The notes under the pieces: generated by a model | Database searches by the model: none | The model's input: the letters and a program-made list of their open reading frames with translations, nothing else | Told to the model about the DNA's origin: nothing | Translations under genes and position numbers: made by a program | Assembly (NCBI GenBank): GCA_003252385.1 | Contig: QKEH01000020.1 | Location: 1-41,123, forward strand | Direction of reading: 5' to 3' | Origin: Bacteroidota bacterium | GTDB lineage: Bacteria; Bacteroidota; Bacteroidia; Bacteroidales; UBA10428 | DNA length: 41,123 bases | Part shown: positions 15,760 to 25,413 of the stretch, in pieces | Layout: every line of letters starts with the position of its first letter | How positions within the stretch are numbered: position 1 is the first letter of the stretch

Positions 15760-17334
15760 TTACAAAGGAGCCTGTTGAGATGCTTCGGGGGTACTCAATT
15801 CTTCGTTCGGTTCTTTCGGTGTTGGTTTCTTTGCTTCCTGGGGCAGACGGTTGAACAACCTTGCCAGTCCCAAAAGCATTTTTTGTTTTTTCGGGGTAAA
15901 TGCTCCGGGTTGCATGCGCCAGCTCCAGTTACCCTCTTCGGTCGAGGGGATATTCATCCGGTGCCTGTCTCCCAGTTTCAGAATGTCCTGCATGGGAACA
16001 ATGGCAATCCGGGCTACCGATTGATAGGCTTCGCGGATCAGCAGACGGTTGACGTTGAATCGTGTGATGCGGCGTCCGAGCATCATTCGGAGGTTGTGGC
16101 GTCCCCATTTGCTGAGCTCACGGGAAAACCAACCCTGCAGGGTATTGTTGTCGTGGGTGCCGGTGTATACTATGGCATTGGTAACATAGTTGTGCGGGAT
16201 AAATTCCGATTTAGCGGCATCGCCTTCGAAGGCAAATTGCAGCACCCGCATGCCAGGCAGCATGTACCGGTCGCGTAAATCGTATACGGGCTGGTCAATA
16301 TCGCCCAGATCCTCGGCAATAAATGGCATTTCGGGGAAGTGTTTGTGCACTACATCGAAGAACCTGGTACCCGGGCCTTTTACCCAACGGCCATTTATGG
16401 CATTGGCCGATCCGCCTTTCACTTCCCAGTAGGCCGAAAAACCGCGGAAATGATCCAGGCGCACCAGGTCGAAGCAGTCCAGGTTCTTACGCAGCCGTTG
16501 GATCCACCAGGAATAGTGCTGGTCGGCCAGTGTTTTCCAGTGGTATACCGGCATGTTCCACAATTGCCCCTGATCGTTGAAGTAATCGGGGGGCACTCCG
16601 GCAATTTGAGCCATGTGTTTCGACGGGGTTAATTTAAAGTAGGAAGGATTGGCCCATACATCGGCACTGTTGTAGCCAATGTATATCGGTATATCGCCCA
16701 GCAGTTTCACACCATGCGTTGCACAGTATTCCCTGAGTTGTGCCCATTGTTCGTGGAACAGAAACTGGGTGAAATATTCCTGGTCGATCTCCTCCTGGAA
16801 ATGGTCGCGTGCTTTGTTTAGGGCTTCAGCATCCCGGTCGCGCAGGGTGGGTTCCCATTCGTACCAGGGCTTTTTATGGTGTCGGTACAGAGCCAGAAAC
16901 AGTCCCCAGTCCTCCAGCCAGTAGGCCTGCTCGCTGCAAAATTTGGCAAAGCGCTGCCGTTTTTTTTCGGTGCCTTCGCAAAGAAACAGATGGTAGGCCC
17001 GGTACACGATATCGGATTTCTGTTTCTCTGCCAGACAGAAGTCGCACCGATCCTCATGTTGCGTCTTTTGTGGTTTCGATAGCTGATCGAGGTAGCCGGC
17101 TTCGATAAGCAGTTCCTGGCTGATAAACAGGTAATTACCGGCAAAAGCCGAAAGCGGGCTGTAGGGCGAATAACCTTTTTGGCCATCAAGTGGATTGATG
17201 GGGAGTATCTGCCAATACGACTGCCCCGACTTTTGCAGTTGATCGATAAAACGATGACTTTCCGAACCCAGGTCGCCACAACCAAATGAACCGGGAAGGG
17301 AGCTAATATGGAGAAGAATGCCAGCTTCGCGCAT
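15760..17334 (-). CDS. malQ: 4-alpha-glucanotransferase (amylomaltase, GH77)
   Basis: 524 residues from the ATG at 17334, normal for MalQ. The N-terminus reads MREAGILLHISSLPGSFGCGD, a GH77 hallmark, followed by WQILPINP and GYSPYSPLSAFAGN. The catalytic residues are visible: nucleophile D294 in RLDHFRGF, acid/base E341 in FIAEDLGD and stabiliser D395 in TGTHDNNT. The enzyme disproportionates maltodextrins, moving glucan segments between chains in the cytoplasm. The last 25 residues are a Pro/Glu-rich tail beyond the family core. It is divergent from glgX, so the pair covers debranching and chain rearrangement of glycogen or maltodextrin. The frame is open for 30 more codons upstream, but that part has no family match. 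Confidence 0.93.
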   Translation of the reverse strand: MREAGILLHISSLPGSFGCGDLGSESHRFIDQLQKSGQSYWQILPINPLDGQKGYSPYSPLSAFAGNYLFISQELLIEAGYLDQLSKPQKTQHEDRCDFCLAEKQKSDIVYRAYHLFLCEGTEKKRQRFAKFCSEQAYWLEDWGLFLALYRHHKKPWYEWEPTLRDRDAEALNKARDHFQEEIDQEYFTQFLFHEQWAQLREYCATHGVKLLGDIPIYIGYNSADVWANPSYFKLTPSKHMAQIAGVPPDYFNDQGQLWNMPVYHWKTLADQHYSWWIQRLRKNLDCFDLVRLDHFRGFSAYWEVKGGSANAINGRWVKGPGTRFFDVVHKHFPEMPFIAEDLGDIDQPVYDLRDRYMLPGMRVLQFAFEGDAAKSEFIPHNYVTNAIVYTGTHDNNTLQGWFSRELSKWGRHNLRMMLGRRITRFNVNRLLIREAYQSVARIAIVPMQDILKLGDRHRMNIPSTEEGNWSWRMQPGAFTPKKQKMLLGLARLFNRLPQEAKKPTPKEPNEELSTPEASQQAPL

Positions 17335-17510
17335 AGGAGGAAGAGTTAAGAGGTTTGCTGCTACGTTAAATTTCAGGAAAAAAAATGACACTTGCCGAAC
17401 AACGGGTGAATTTTGTAAATGCATCCGGTTCGTGGAGTAATACGTCGATGCCCTGCCCGGAAATATTCTCCAAACTTTTGTGTTTCACCGTTTTTTTTCC
17501 TGAATTAGGC

Positions 17511-17518
17511 TAAATTTG
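17511..17518 (+). promoter_or_regulatory. Possible -7 promoter box upstream of glgX
   Basis: TAAATTTG matches TAnnTTTG exactly. The start codon is about 200 nt downstream, so a long leader would follow, and no clear -33 element is visible. Confidence 0.35.
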
Positions 17519-17572
17519 ATAGAAAGAGCTTGTAGGAAAACGTATGGTTAAAGTGTTCTTTCTTCGCTAATC

Positions 17573-17588
17573 CCATAGTTCACTATGG
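17573..17588. promoter_or_regulatory. 16-bp palindrome, candidate operator upstream of glgX
   Basis: CCATAGT and ACTATGG flank a 2-nt centre. The palindrome lies about 55 nt downstream of the TAAATTTG box, where a repressor could block transcription. No regulator gene is adjacent. Confidence 0.35.
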
Positions 17589-17720
17589 ATATTTCGTTTA
17601 ACGTCATAGTGTGGTGTTGGTTCCTGACCGGGGAGCTTAACCGATTGGGAAGTATGCGAGCACGTATTCGTGCAGGCAGTAGATACAGATCGGCTTACCA
17701 GAATCCTAAAAACAAAACGC

Positions 17721-19868
17721 ATGGAAGCATATAGCGGCAAAATTCTTCCGGGAAAGCCTTATCCGTTAGGCGCTACCTGGGATGTAGAAGGTGTTAACTT
17801 TGCACTATTCAGCGAACATGCAGCAGCAGTAAAACTCTGCTTATTTCATGAGGTGGGCGATACCGAGGAATATACTTCGGTTAATTTAACCGAAGTAACC
17901 GGTTATATCTGGCACGTATATTTGCCGGGCATAAAGCCGGGGCAACTCTACGGGTATCGGGTATTTGGGCGGTATAAGCCCACCGAAGGGTATCGCTTCA
18001 ATCCACACAAACTGCTTATCGATCCGTATGCAAAAGCCATTTGCGGGGGCACCGCCATTCATGAAAAAATGTTGGGTTTCTGCCCCGATCGCGACGACAG
18101 GCGCTACCCCTATAAAAAAGATACCCGCGATAGTGCCGGAGTGGTAAGCAAGTGCCGGGTCATCGATCCGGTTTTTGATTGGAAGGGCGACCACCGGCCT
18201 CAGACACCCATGCACAAAACTGTAATTTACGAACTGCATGTAAAAGGCATGACGTATCTCCATCCGGAAATTCCTCCGGAAGAACGAGGCACCTATAAAG
18301 CTTTGGCCTCGCCGGTTATGATCAACTATTTCAAAAAACTGGGTGTGACGGCTATTGAACTTATGCCGATTCAACATTATGTACACGATTGGTTTGTGGT
18401 AAAAAAGAACCTGACCAATTATTGGGGGTATAACACCATAGGATTTTTTGCTCCGCATGCCGAGTACAGTGCTTCCGGCCAAACAGGAGAGCAGGTTGAA
18501 GAGTTCAAGGAGATGGTTCGGTTGTTGCATCTGGCGGGAATCGAAGTGATCCTGGATGTGGTGTATAATCATACCGGTGAAGGGGGTAAGTTGGGCCCGA
18601 GTCTGTCTTTTCGGGGGATTGATAATTTGAATTACTATCGTATCGACCGGGCTAATTCGGGCGATTATATCGACTATACAGGAACCGGAAATACTCTGAA
18701 TATGCTGTGTGCCCAAACCCTTCAGCTGGTGATGGACAGCCTGCGTTACTGGGTTACCGAGATGCATGTGGATGGATTTCGGTTCGACTTGGCATCGACT
18801 CTGGCGCGTGGCCTGTACGATGTGGGGAAACTGTCCACCTTCCTGGATACCATCCATCAGGATCCGGTAATTTCGCAGGTGAAACTGATAGCCGAACCCT
18901 GGGATTTGGGCGAAGGAGGGTATCAGGTAGGTAATTTCCCTGTGCTTTGGGCCGAATGGAACGGCAAATACCGCGATTGTGTGCGTAAATTCTGGCGGGG
19001 CGATGAAAGTCAGGTGAAGGAGCTGGCTTACCGCCTGAGTGGCAGTAGCGATTTGTATGAGGACGACGGACGTTTGCCCTCGGCCAGTATCAATTTTATT
19101 ACCGCCCACGACGGATTTACCCTGCACGACCTGGTGAGCTACAACGAAAAACATAACCTGGCGAATAAAGAACAGGGGAACGATGGTGAATCTCATAACC
19201 TCAGCTGGAACTCCGGAGAAGAGGGACGTACCACCGATAAAAAAATTATTGCCCTTCGCGAACAGCGGAAGCGAAGTTTTATGGCAACCCTTTTGCTAAG
19301 CCAAGGGGTTCCTATGATTAGTCATGGCGATGAATACGGACGTACCCAGCATGGGAATAATAATGTGTATTGCCAGGATAACGAAACGGCTTGGTTTCAT
19401 TGGGACTGGGATGAGCATCAGAAGACTTTTTTCGAATTTACCCGTCGAATGATCGCCTTACGGAAAGATCATCCGGTAACGCATAAGCGAAGATTTTTTA
19501 AAGGGCGCAGGATTCGTGGGGCAGGAGTGGAAGACATTCGCTGGTTGAATACCGATGGAACCGACATGACCGATGCCCAGTGGAATACCGACTTTATCCG
19601 GTGCATGGGCATGCTCCTTAACGGGCAAATGATGAATGAAGTAGATGAAAATGGGTTGAAACGTACCGACGAAATTTTGTTGCTTATTGTAAATAGTTTC
19701 TGGGAGCCTATTGGGTATACCCTGCCGCTTACCGATCGGGATGCCCAATGGGAGGTACTGGTGGATACCAGTCAGAATAAAATACCCGAGCGTCCCGAAA
19801 TCAGACAGTATCTGTTCAATATGGCGCCCCGATCCTTATTGCTTCTTCGGAAGGCGGTTGAAGGATAA
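17721..19868 (+). CDS. glgX: Glycogen debranching enzyme (isoamylase type, GH13)
   Basis: 715 residues from the ATG at 17721; an upstream GTG would add 17 residues with no family match. The N-terminal CBM48-like domain reads PLGATWDVEGVNFALFSEHA. The GH13 barrel follows with EVILDVVYNHTGEG, nucleophile D356 in DGFRFDLAS, acid/base E392 in LIAEPWD, and D464 in ITAHDGFTLHDLVSYNEKHN, the debranching-enzyme signature. It hydrolyses alpha-1,6 branch points of glycogen limit dextrins in the cytoplasm. It is divergent from malQ, whose product uses the released linear maltodextrins. No glycogen phosphorylase or synthase gene is in the window. Confidence 0.93.
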   Translation: MEAYSGKILPGKPYPLGATWDVEGVNFALFSEHAAAVKLCLFHEVGDTEEYTSVNLTEVTGYIWHVYLPGIKPGQLYGYRVFGRYKPTEGYRFNPHKLLIDPYAKAICGGTAIHEKMLGFCPDRDDRRYPYKKDTRDSAGVVSKCRVIDPVFDWKGDHRPQTPMHKTVIYELHVKGMTYLHPEIPPEERGTYKALASPVMINYFKKLGVTAIELMPIQHYVHDWFVVKKNLTNYWGYNTIGFFAPHAEYSASGQTGEQVEEFKEMVRLLHLAGIEVILDVVYNHTGEGGKLGPSLSFRGIDNLNYYRIDRANSGDYIDYTGTGNTLNMLCAQTLQLVMDSLRYWVTEMHVDGFRFDLASTLARGLYDVGKLSTFLDTIHQDPVISQVKLIAEPWDLGEGGYQVGNFPVLWAEWNGKYRDCVRKFWRGDESQVKELAYRLSGSSDLYEDDGRLPSASINFITAHDGFTLHDLVSYNEKHNLANKEQGNDGESHNLSWNSGEEGRTTDKKIIALREQRKRSFMATLLLSQGVPMISHGDEYGRTQHGNNNVYCQDNETAWFHWDWDEHQKTFFEFTRRMIALRKDHPVTHKRRFFKGRRIRGAGVEDIRWLNTDGTDMTDAQWNTDFIRCMGMLLNGQMMNEVDENGLKRTDEILLLIVNSFWEPIGYTLPLTDRDAQWEVLVDTSQNKIPERPEIRQYLFNMAPRSLLLLRKAVEG

Positions 19869-19911
19869 GGGTACTTGTTGTTCCTCGCAATTGTGTTGGC
19901 GCTTTGGAAGA

Positions 19912-19943
19912 CAAAAAAGAGCGGCAAAACGAGTTTGCCACTC
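19912..19943 (-). terminator. Rho-independent terminator of the minus-strand gene at 20032
   Basis: On the minus strand GAGTGGCAAA pairs with TTTGCCGCTC (one mismatch) around a 5-nt loop and is followed by six T residues. It lies about 90 nt past the stop of the carboxypeptidase-regulatory-domain gene; on the plus strand it lacks a T-run behind glgX. Confidence 0.7.
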
Positions 19944-20031
19944 TCTCCTTATGAAAAAACTATGATAATAATGAGGATATGGTTGGACTTGATGCTTGAG
20001 GTGGTGAGGTTTTGCTCCTTTTCTGCTGCGA

Positions 20032-21312
20032 TTAATGGGTTGTGCTTTTTTTGTTTAGTTTTTGAATGGCACTTTCAATGGACTCATCGGGTTTAATGTA
20101 ATTGTATTCGCCCCAATAGTCGCCGTTACCTTCGTCCTCAACCTGTTCGTTGAGGACATCGTTCAGTTTGGTGGTTTCCTTGTAGGGGAATTGTTCAATG
20201 TTTTCGGGGTCGCGATCAGTTATAGCCATTTCGAACATGGTATTAATATTCGACTTGAACAGTTTTTTATCCCATTTCACCCTAAAGGCCAGCTCGGAAC
20301 GTACGTAGTTCAGTACCCATTTACCATTAATTTCGCGGTAGTTGACCCGGTAAGTTCCATTCAGAAAATCGATATCCATGGATGCCGGTTTCTTTTTAAT
20401 TAACAGGTTTGGTGCATTGTCCAGGCTTTTTTGGCTCATTTTGAAATCGATACCGGTAATGGCATAGGTCTCCATGTCAATGTAAACTTTTCCCTGGTAT
20501 AACGGATATTCCGAGTCGAGGCGTTGATCGAAACCTACCACAAAGTTATTGCGGTCGCTTACCTTAACCACTCCGTCGAGCGTGTAATTGTAATAGGGAA
20601 ACATTTCAGGATTGAGGATTACACCCGGATTTTTTACCAGGTCGAGGAACATGGCTATGCGAGGGCCGCCTTGGAACTTAATCAGCACGGTATCCATGTT
20701 TTTAACGTTCTTGCTTCGTCTTCCTTTGTAAATTTTTACCCTGTCGAAGTCGAAATTTTCGCTGTATCCCGAATTGTAAATATCCAGTATCGCTTCGGAT
20801 ATGGCCACGTAATTCCGGTTTTGTTTAATGGTTTCGCGATAAAAGCCGGTTTGCATTTCGGGAAGGGTACTGTAATTGGTTTTTTTGAGAAGGATGGCCT
20901 TTTCGATCAGCGCTTTGGGATCGGCATGGGTAACCACCAGTTCTTCCAGTGGAATGGAATACGGAGTTAGCGCAATTTGGTAATCGGAGGCCTTTAAGGC
21001 TTCCATAGTGATTTCAGTATTTTTATAACCCAGATGGTTAATGGAAATGGAGCGTTTTTGGGAGTCTCGTGGAATTTTAAGAACAAATTCACCATCGATA
21101 TTGGTAACAGTCCCAATGTTTTCTCCGGTTTGGAAAACGGTGGCAAAAACTACCGGCTCGCCGTTGGTTTGGTCAATGACCCGTGCGTTTATTTCAGTAT
21201 AGTTAAGGGTGTCGCGTATTTGACGCACCTCGCGGGTTTTATGTCGCGCCGCTATAGCAAAGGGTGTGCTAAGGGTGATCAGCACAATTCCAAGAAGTAC
21301 TCTTGTTTTCAT
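20032..21312 (-). CDS. Secreted protein with carboxypeptidase-regulatory-like domain
   Basis: 426 residues from the ATG at 21312, where a signal peptide begins (MKTRVLLGIVLITLSTPFAIAA). Residues about 40-125 are a carboxypeptidase regulatory-like domain (INARVIDQTNGEPVVFATVF ... SISINHLGYKNTEI), a beta-sandwich common at the N-terminus of Bacteroidota TonB receptors. The remaining 300 residues are beta-rich but too short for a TonB barrel and resemble the periplasmic part of DUF5686-like proteins. The chain ends in a charged helix without a sorting domain. It probably works in the periplasm or at the outer membrane; partner unknown. It has its own terminator (19912-19943) and faces away from the operon starting at 21574. 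Confidence 0.72.
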   Translation of the reverse strand: MKTRVLLGIVLITLSTPFAIAARHKTREVRQIRDTLNYTEINARVIDQTNGEPVVFATVFQTGENIGTVTNIDGEFVLKIPRDSQKRSISINHLGYKNTEITMEALKASDYQIALTPYSIPLEELVVTHADPKALIEKAILLKKTNYSTLPEMQTGFYRETIKQNRNYVAISEAILDIYNSGYSENFDFDRVKIYKGRRSKNVKNMDTVLIKFQGGPRIAMFLDLVKNPGVILNPEMFPYYNYTLDGVVKVSDRNNFVVGFDQRLDSEYPLYQGKVYIDMETYAITGIDFKMSQKSLDNAPNLLIKKKPASMDIDFLNGTYRVNYREINGKWVLNYVRSELAFRVKWDKKLFKSNINTMFEMAITDRDPENIEQFPYKETTKLNDVLNEQVEDEGNGDYWGEYNYIKPDESIESAIQKLNKKSTTH

Positions 21313-21573
21313 GATCGATGTTTTTTGAGTTGTACATAGTTGTTTGCATACTGAGAACTGGTTTGTTGATACTAGGACAGAGCAACTTACCGGCACACGT
21401 ATGTGGAATTGGCACGAAATAATCCGGTGGACAGGGCAGTGCAAACAGAGTAGGGTTCGTCCTTGTTGTCTGTCCTGCTTTGACAGGGCAAGAGTGGGTT
21501 ATTATCCAAACAATTTTTTACTTTCGAAATCGTTTTTACTAAAAAATTACCGTTCAACTTAATTTACTAAAAA

Positions 21574-21894
21574 ATGATTGTAACCACAACTCCCAATATT
21601 GAAGGGAAACACATCAGCTCTTACCTGGGCATTGTAACTGGCGAATCCATTGTGGGAGCCAATATTTTTAAAGATATTTTTGCCAGTATTACCGATATTG
21701 TTGGTGGACGTTCGGCCTCGTACGAGCGTGTGCTGCGCGAAGCCAAGGACAATGCGTTGGCCGAGCTGATGGAAAATGCCCGTCGCATAGGGGCAAACGC
21801 CGTGGTGGGGGTCGATCTGGATTACGAAACCATTGGTTCCAACAGCAGTATGTTAATGGTCACTGCCAGCGGAACTGCGGTAATTTACGCATGA
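21574..21894 (+). CDS. YbjQ/UPF0145 family protein
   Basis: 106 residues, the usual family length. [32 protein letters not shown] matches the N-terminal strand pattern, and [20 protein letters not shown] carries the conserved GANAVVGV core. The family is also called heavy-metal-binding-domain or DUF74; it forms pentameric rings and its function is not settled. A TACTTTCG sequence at 21519-21526 is a one-mismatch -7 box. The next gene begins 22 nt downstream in the same direction, so this may be the first gene of the 21574-26214 run. Confidence 0.88.
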   Translation: MIVTTTPNIEGKHISSYLGIVTGESIVGANIFKDIFASITDIVGGRSASYERVLREAKDNALAELMENARRIGANAVVGVDLDYETIGSNSSMLMVTASGTAVIYA

Positions 21895-21916
21895 ACTACT
21901 ATTAGGAGCCTGTTTC

Positions 21917-22996
21917 ATGAACTGCACGCCCCGGTTTTTCTTAGTTGCGTTTTGGGTAACGTGTTGCCCGTTTTTCTTTACCAGCCTGCAGGTTAAGGCA
22001 CAACGGCTGTTGTTCGACACCCTGGTGGTCGATTTTATTCCGGACACTCTGGTGCAGGTAAGGGGTGTGAATATCCGTTCGATAACCGACAGTCGCAACG
22101 AAAATCCCTGTTTTGTCAGGTATATCGAAAAGAAGAAATATCTTTTACTTCCTGCCGACCTGGAAGTGTACACCCGTAATCCGCTGGCCGGCGAAATAGG
22201 GCGGTATTTGGTTACAGAAAGTAAAAGTGACCCCCACTATTCCCTGGATATTACCAAATTTCAGATTGTTGAGCGAAAAAGCAAGTTGGGAAAAGGAACC
22301 TTTCTGGAAGCGGATTTGCAGTTGTATCGCCATCAGAATGATAGTGCCGTTTGGGTGGGCACCTTTTACTACGACTATTCCTCACCCGAACGCACGAAGA
22401 AAGAACCCGTAAGCCTGGCCAGTCAGAAACTGCTTTCCAGGTGGCATCGCGATCTGAAATTGGACCTGTTGCTGTTCAATGCCCGGCCTGCCGATGGAAC
22501 CAGTCAGCGGGAGGGCAATTTTATCAGCGACCCCAACGTTCGTCCCTTATACCTTATCACCCGGAGTGCCTGTTTTGTTGGCAGGCAGGGGTGGGGGATG
22601 CAGGGCGAATTGTTTTTTTCACGCCCCGAAACCCGGGCATTTACCCGTAGCACTTCAGGTATTATCCGGTATAAGAACACAGCCCGGTACGAGTCCTTTG
22701 CACTGGGCCGCACTGCGGAACATTTTCAATGGAGACTGGTTTCCAACTGGGTGTTTGAATCGGACATGAACCTCCTTCTGGGGGTTTGCAAATGGAAGGA
22801 TATAGAGGTAAACCGGCCCAAGCTGCAGCAACTGTTCGAAACCAGTTTGTCCTCGGTGCAATCGCTCAATTTCAGTCCGAAAAACAGCCGAACCCTCACG
22901 GGAAGGATTGGGCTTATGGAGGATGTCAGTTACATTATTGATCGTCGGATACAGCTTCAACTGGGACTATTTCTGGGAATGGGTTTTAAAATTTAA
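21917..22996 (+). CDS. Secreted protein of unknown function in a TonB receptor operon
   Basis: 359 residues, not assigned to a family. A signal peptide with a cluster of hydrophobic and cysteine residues (RFFLVAFWVTCCPFFFTSLQVKAQ) ends near residue 29. The mature chain is beta-rich with many aromatic residues. The last residues (IDRRIQLQLGLFLGMGFKI) have the alternating pattern and glycine content of an outer-membrane strand, but there is no clear full barrel. The TonB-dependent receptor gene starts 5 nt after its stop, so the two are almost certainly translated from one mRNA. A role as an accessory protein of that receptor is plausible but only inferred from position. Confidence 0.6.
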   Translation: MNCTPRFFLVAFWVTCCPFFFTSLQVKAQRLLFDTLVVDFIPDTLVQVRGVNIRSITDSRNENPCFVRYIEKKKYLLLPADLEVYTRNPLAGEIGRYLVTESKSDPHYSLDITKFQIVERKSKLGKGTFLEADLQLYRHQNDSAVWVGTFYYDYSSPERTKKEPVSLASQKLLSRWHRDLKLDLLLFNARPADGTSQREGNFISDPNVRPLYLITRSACFVGRQGWGMQGELFFSRPETRAFTRSTSGIIRYKNTARYESFALGRTAEHFQWRLVSNWVFESDMNLLLGVCKWKDIEVNRPKLQQLFETSLSSVQSLNFSPKNSRTLTGRIGLMEDVSYIIDRRIQLQLGLFLGMGFKI

Positions 22997-23001
22997 CTCG
23001 T

Positions 23002-25407
23002 ATGAGCCAATCGTTTCATATATTTTTAGGTGTGCTGGCCATCGGATTGGTGTTTTCAGTGGGAGTGGAAGCGCAGCACCTGGCCGTATCGGGGTATGTT
23101 ACCGATTCGGAAAGCGGCGAGACACTGATTGGAGCCACGGTGTATCATTGCGAAACCCAAAGTGGCGTAGTTACTGACAATTACGGATTCTATCAGCTGG
23201 CAGGTCTTCAACCCGGAACACATCGTTTGGTAGTGTCGTATGTGGGTTTTACACCCGATACGCTTTGGTTTTCGATGGGTTCAAAAGGCCTTATGCTCCC
23301 CGAGGTTAAACTGAAACCCCGGGTACTGGCGGTGGAAGAGGTTTCGATAGTGGCTGCAGGAATCGATCGCCCGGCCGATCGCAAAGCGGAGACCAGTATG
23401 CTGGAGTTGTCGTCTAAAACCATTCAGTCGATACCCGGTGCAGGAAACGATGTGTTTTCGGCTATTAAGTTTTTACCCGGTATTGATCGTACCGAACCCT
23501 GGTCGCCTTTGTATACCGTTCGCGGAGGCGAACCTGGCGAAAATGCCGTATTGCTGGACGGGGTCATGATATATAATCCGTACCATTCCAGTTTGAGTTC
23601 AGGGATTTTTAACACTCAGATGATCAAATCGGTCGATTTATTGGTGGGAGGATTTGGTGCGGAATATGGCGGGCGCAATTCGTCGGTGATGTATATCAGT
23701 TCGAAGGACGGCAATACCAATGCCCTGCATGGCGAGGTGGAACCGAGTACCTTTCAGTCGAAGGTGTTTCTGGAATTTCCCGTGGGGGAAAAAGGTTCGG
23801 GGATTGTGGCCGGGCGCTATTTTTACGATATCTTTTCGCAGTTTATACTGCAGAGCAGAAGTTATTTCTACGATTTCAACCTGTCCTATACGTACCGTTT
23901 AAATGCAAAGAACCGCCTTTCGTTTAAGTACTTTCAATCGCGCGACCGGAATGTGGTCGATTTCAATGTGTTTTACCGCTACCTGGGCAATACCCTCGAT
24001 ATGGATTTGTACAACGATTTTAACTTCAACTTCACCAACCGCTGGATAAATAGGGCCGGAACACTTATTCATAAGTGGGCCATTAGCCCGCGTGTATTTG
24101 TTCGCAATCAGCTTTACTACTCCAGTCATGAGTCGGATAATTACACCCGTGTCGATTTCTTTTTCGATTATGCCGAGCCGGGTACCGAAGGGGGGACGGC
24201 TTACGATACGCTGCGTTTTAAACTCAGTACCAGCACCAGTTTTACCAACCGCATGGCCGATGTGTGCGGGAAAAGCTATCTGAACCTGGTGCTGGCACGC
24301 TACAATACCTTGCGTTTAGGGGTGGAAGCCAATAGCTATTTTTTTAAAAATTCGGCCGTTATCAATAAAGTGGATCAGGGGAATCTGGAACTTGCTCCGG
24401 CACAATATGCCCTGGTGGTGGAAGATAAGCTGGAGGCCGGGCCGCTGTTGATCCGTCCGGGTCTTCGAATGACGCAGTACAACAATCGGAACTGGCAGTA
24501 CGAGCCCCGGTTCAACCTCAAATGGTCTCTGCCACATCGCACCCAGATTAAGGCTGCCTGGGGTGTTTACCATCAGTATGTAATTAGTATGAATACCAAC
24601 GAGGTGGAGATGAGTCAGGCAGTGGATTACTACTTTCCGCTGAATGGTTACGAGCCAGCCCAATCCGTTCATTACATTGCCGGGGTGGAACAGGATTTTG
24701 GAAAATCCCTGCAGTTGAGTTTTGATACCTACTATAAAGCCATCCGGAGGGTGTATACGTTCGATGTCAACCAAACCGACAATCAGGTACTGACCCTTTC
24801 CGACAAGCTTCAGCAGGGGACCGGAGAGGCCTATGGCGGCGAGTTGATGTTGAAAGGGGCAGTTAAAAAACTTTCGGGCTGGGTGAGCTACGGACTTTCG
24901 TGGGCTACACGGCAATATCCTCAGGTGAATGACGGTCAAAGCTATCCCTACGATTTTAACCGCAGGCATACCCTGAAAGTGGTGGCGAATTACACCCAGT
25001 CGCGCAGCCTGGAATACAATGCGGCTTTCACCTACCTCTCCGGTAACTACCGCAGTATTGAGCAGTCGATGCAAAACTACTACTATCTCGATCCGGTGTC
25101 GAACCAGCTGAGTTTTTTTCCGGTATGGTTGCCCTCCGGAAAGAATACGGCAAAAATGCCCGCCCTGATAAATTTGGATGTGAGCCTCCGGAAACGGTTG
25201 CGAAGCGGATTCGGTAAACAGGCATCAGATTTTTTCCGAGCCAGGGAATCGTACCTGACCTTTACACTTAAAAACCTGACTTTCTTCCGAAGAAATATTG
25301 AATATTATTATCCCATAACGGGTGTTCCACGCTGGGAAGGGAAATACCTGCCCATAGGCACCAACTGGCTGCCCACCTTGGGATTGAGTTATGCTATTAA
25401 ATTTTAA
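23002..25407 (+). CDS. TonB-dependent receptor with carboxypeptidase-regulatory N-terminal domain
   Basis: 801 residues. A signal peptide (FLGVLAIGLVFSVGVEAQ) is followed at about 26-105 by a carboxypeptidase regulatory-like domain (VSGYVTDSESGETLIGATVY ... VVSYVGF). The plug domain includes SIPGAGNDVFSAIKFLPGID, YTVRGGEPGENAVLLDGV and VGGFGAEYGGRNSSVMYIS. The rest is a beta-barrel with many Tyr/Phe-containing strands, ending in LPTLGLSYAIKF with the terminal Phe typical of outer-membrane proteins. It should import a ligand across the outer membrane with TonB-ExbBD energy. No SusD-like partner follows; instead the DUF4249 lipoprotein gene begins 6 nt later. The ligand is unknown. Confidence 0.88.
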   Translation: MSQSFHIFLGVLAIGLVFSVGVEAQHLAVSGYVTDSESGETLIGATVYHCETQSGVVTDNYGFYQLAGLQPGTHRLVVSYVGFTPDTLWFSMGSKGLMLPEVKLKPRVLAVEEVSIVAAGIDRPADRKAETSMLELSSKTIQSIPGAGNDVFSAIKFLPGIDRTEPWSPLYTVRGGEPGENAVLLDGVMIYNPYHSSLSSGIFNTQMIKSVDLLVGGFGAEYGGRNSSVMYISSKDGNTNALHGEVEPSTFQSKVFLEFPVGEKGSGIVAGRYFYDIFSQFILQSRSYFYDFNLSYTYRLNAKNRLSFKYFQSRDRNVVDFNVFYRYLGNTLDMDLYNDFNFNFTNRWINRAGTLIHKWAISPRVFVRNQLYYSSHESDNYTRVDFFFDYAEPGTEGGTAYDTLRFKLSTSTSFTNRMADVCGKSYLNLVLARYNTLRLGVEANSYFFKNSAVINKVDQGNLELAPAQYALVVEDKLEAGPLLIRPGLRMTQYNNRNWQYEPRFNLKWSLPHRTQIKAAWGVYHQYVISMNTNEVEMSQAVDYYFPLNGYEPAQSVHYIAGVEQDFGKSLQLSFDTYYKAIRRVYTFDVNQTDNQVLTLSDKLQQGTGEAYGGELMLKGAVKKLSGWVSYGLSWATRQYPQVNDGQSYPYDFNRRHTLKVVANYTQSRSLEYNAAFTYLSGNYRSIEQSMQNYYYLDPVSNQLSFFPVWLPSGKNTAKMPALINLDVSLRKRLRSGFGKQASDFFRARESYLTFTLKNLTFFRRNIEYYYPITGVPRWEGKYLPIGTNWLPTLGLSYAIKF

Positions 25408-25413
25408 ACGGTC

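Larger units (their letters stand above)
17335..17720. other. Divergent intergenic region between malQ and glgX
   Basis: 386 bases without a gene. A TAAATTTG box at 17511-17518 on the plus strand is an exact -7 match about 200 nt before glgX. A 16-bp palindrome lies at 17573-17588. CATAGT-like sequence recurs near 17606. Together these suggest a regulated promoter region. Confidence 0.5.

Noticed and set aside
17886-19196. Long open frame on the strand opposite glgX (436 codons)
   Set aside because: It mirrors the glgX coding frame, has no family motifs, and glgX itself shows complete catalytic motifs.
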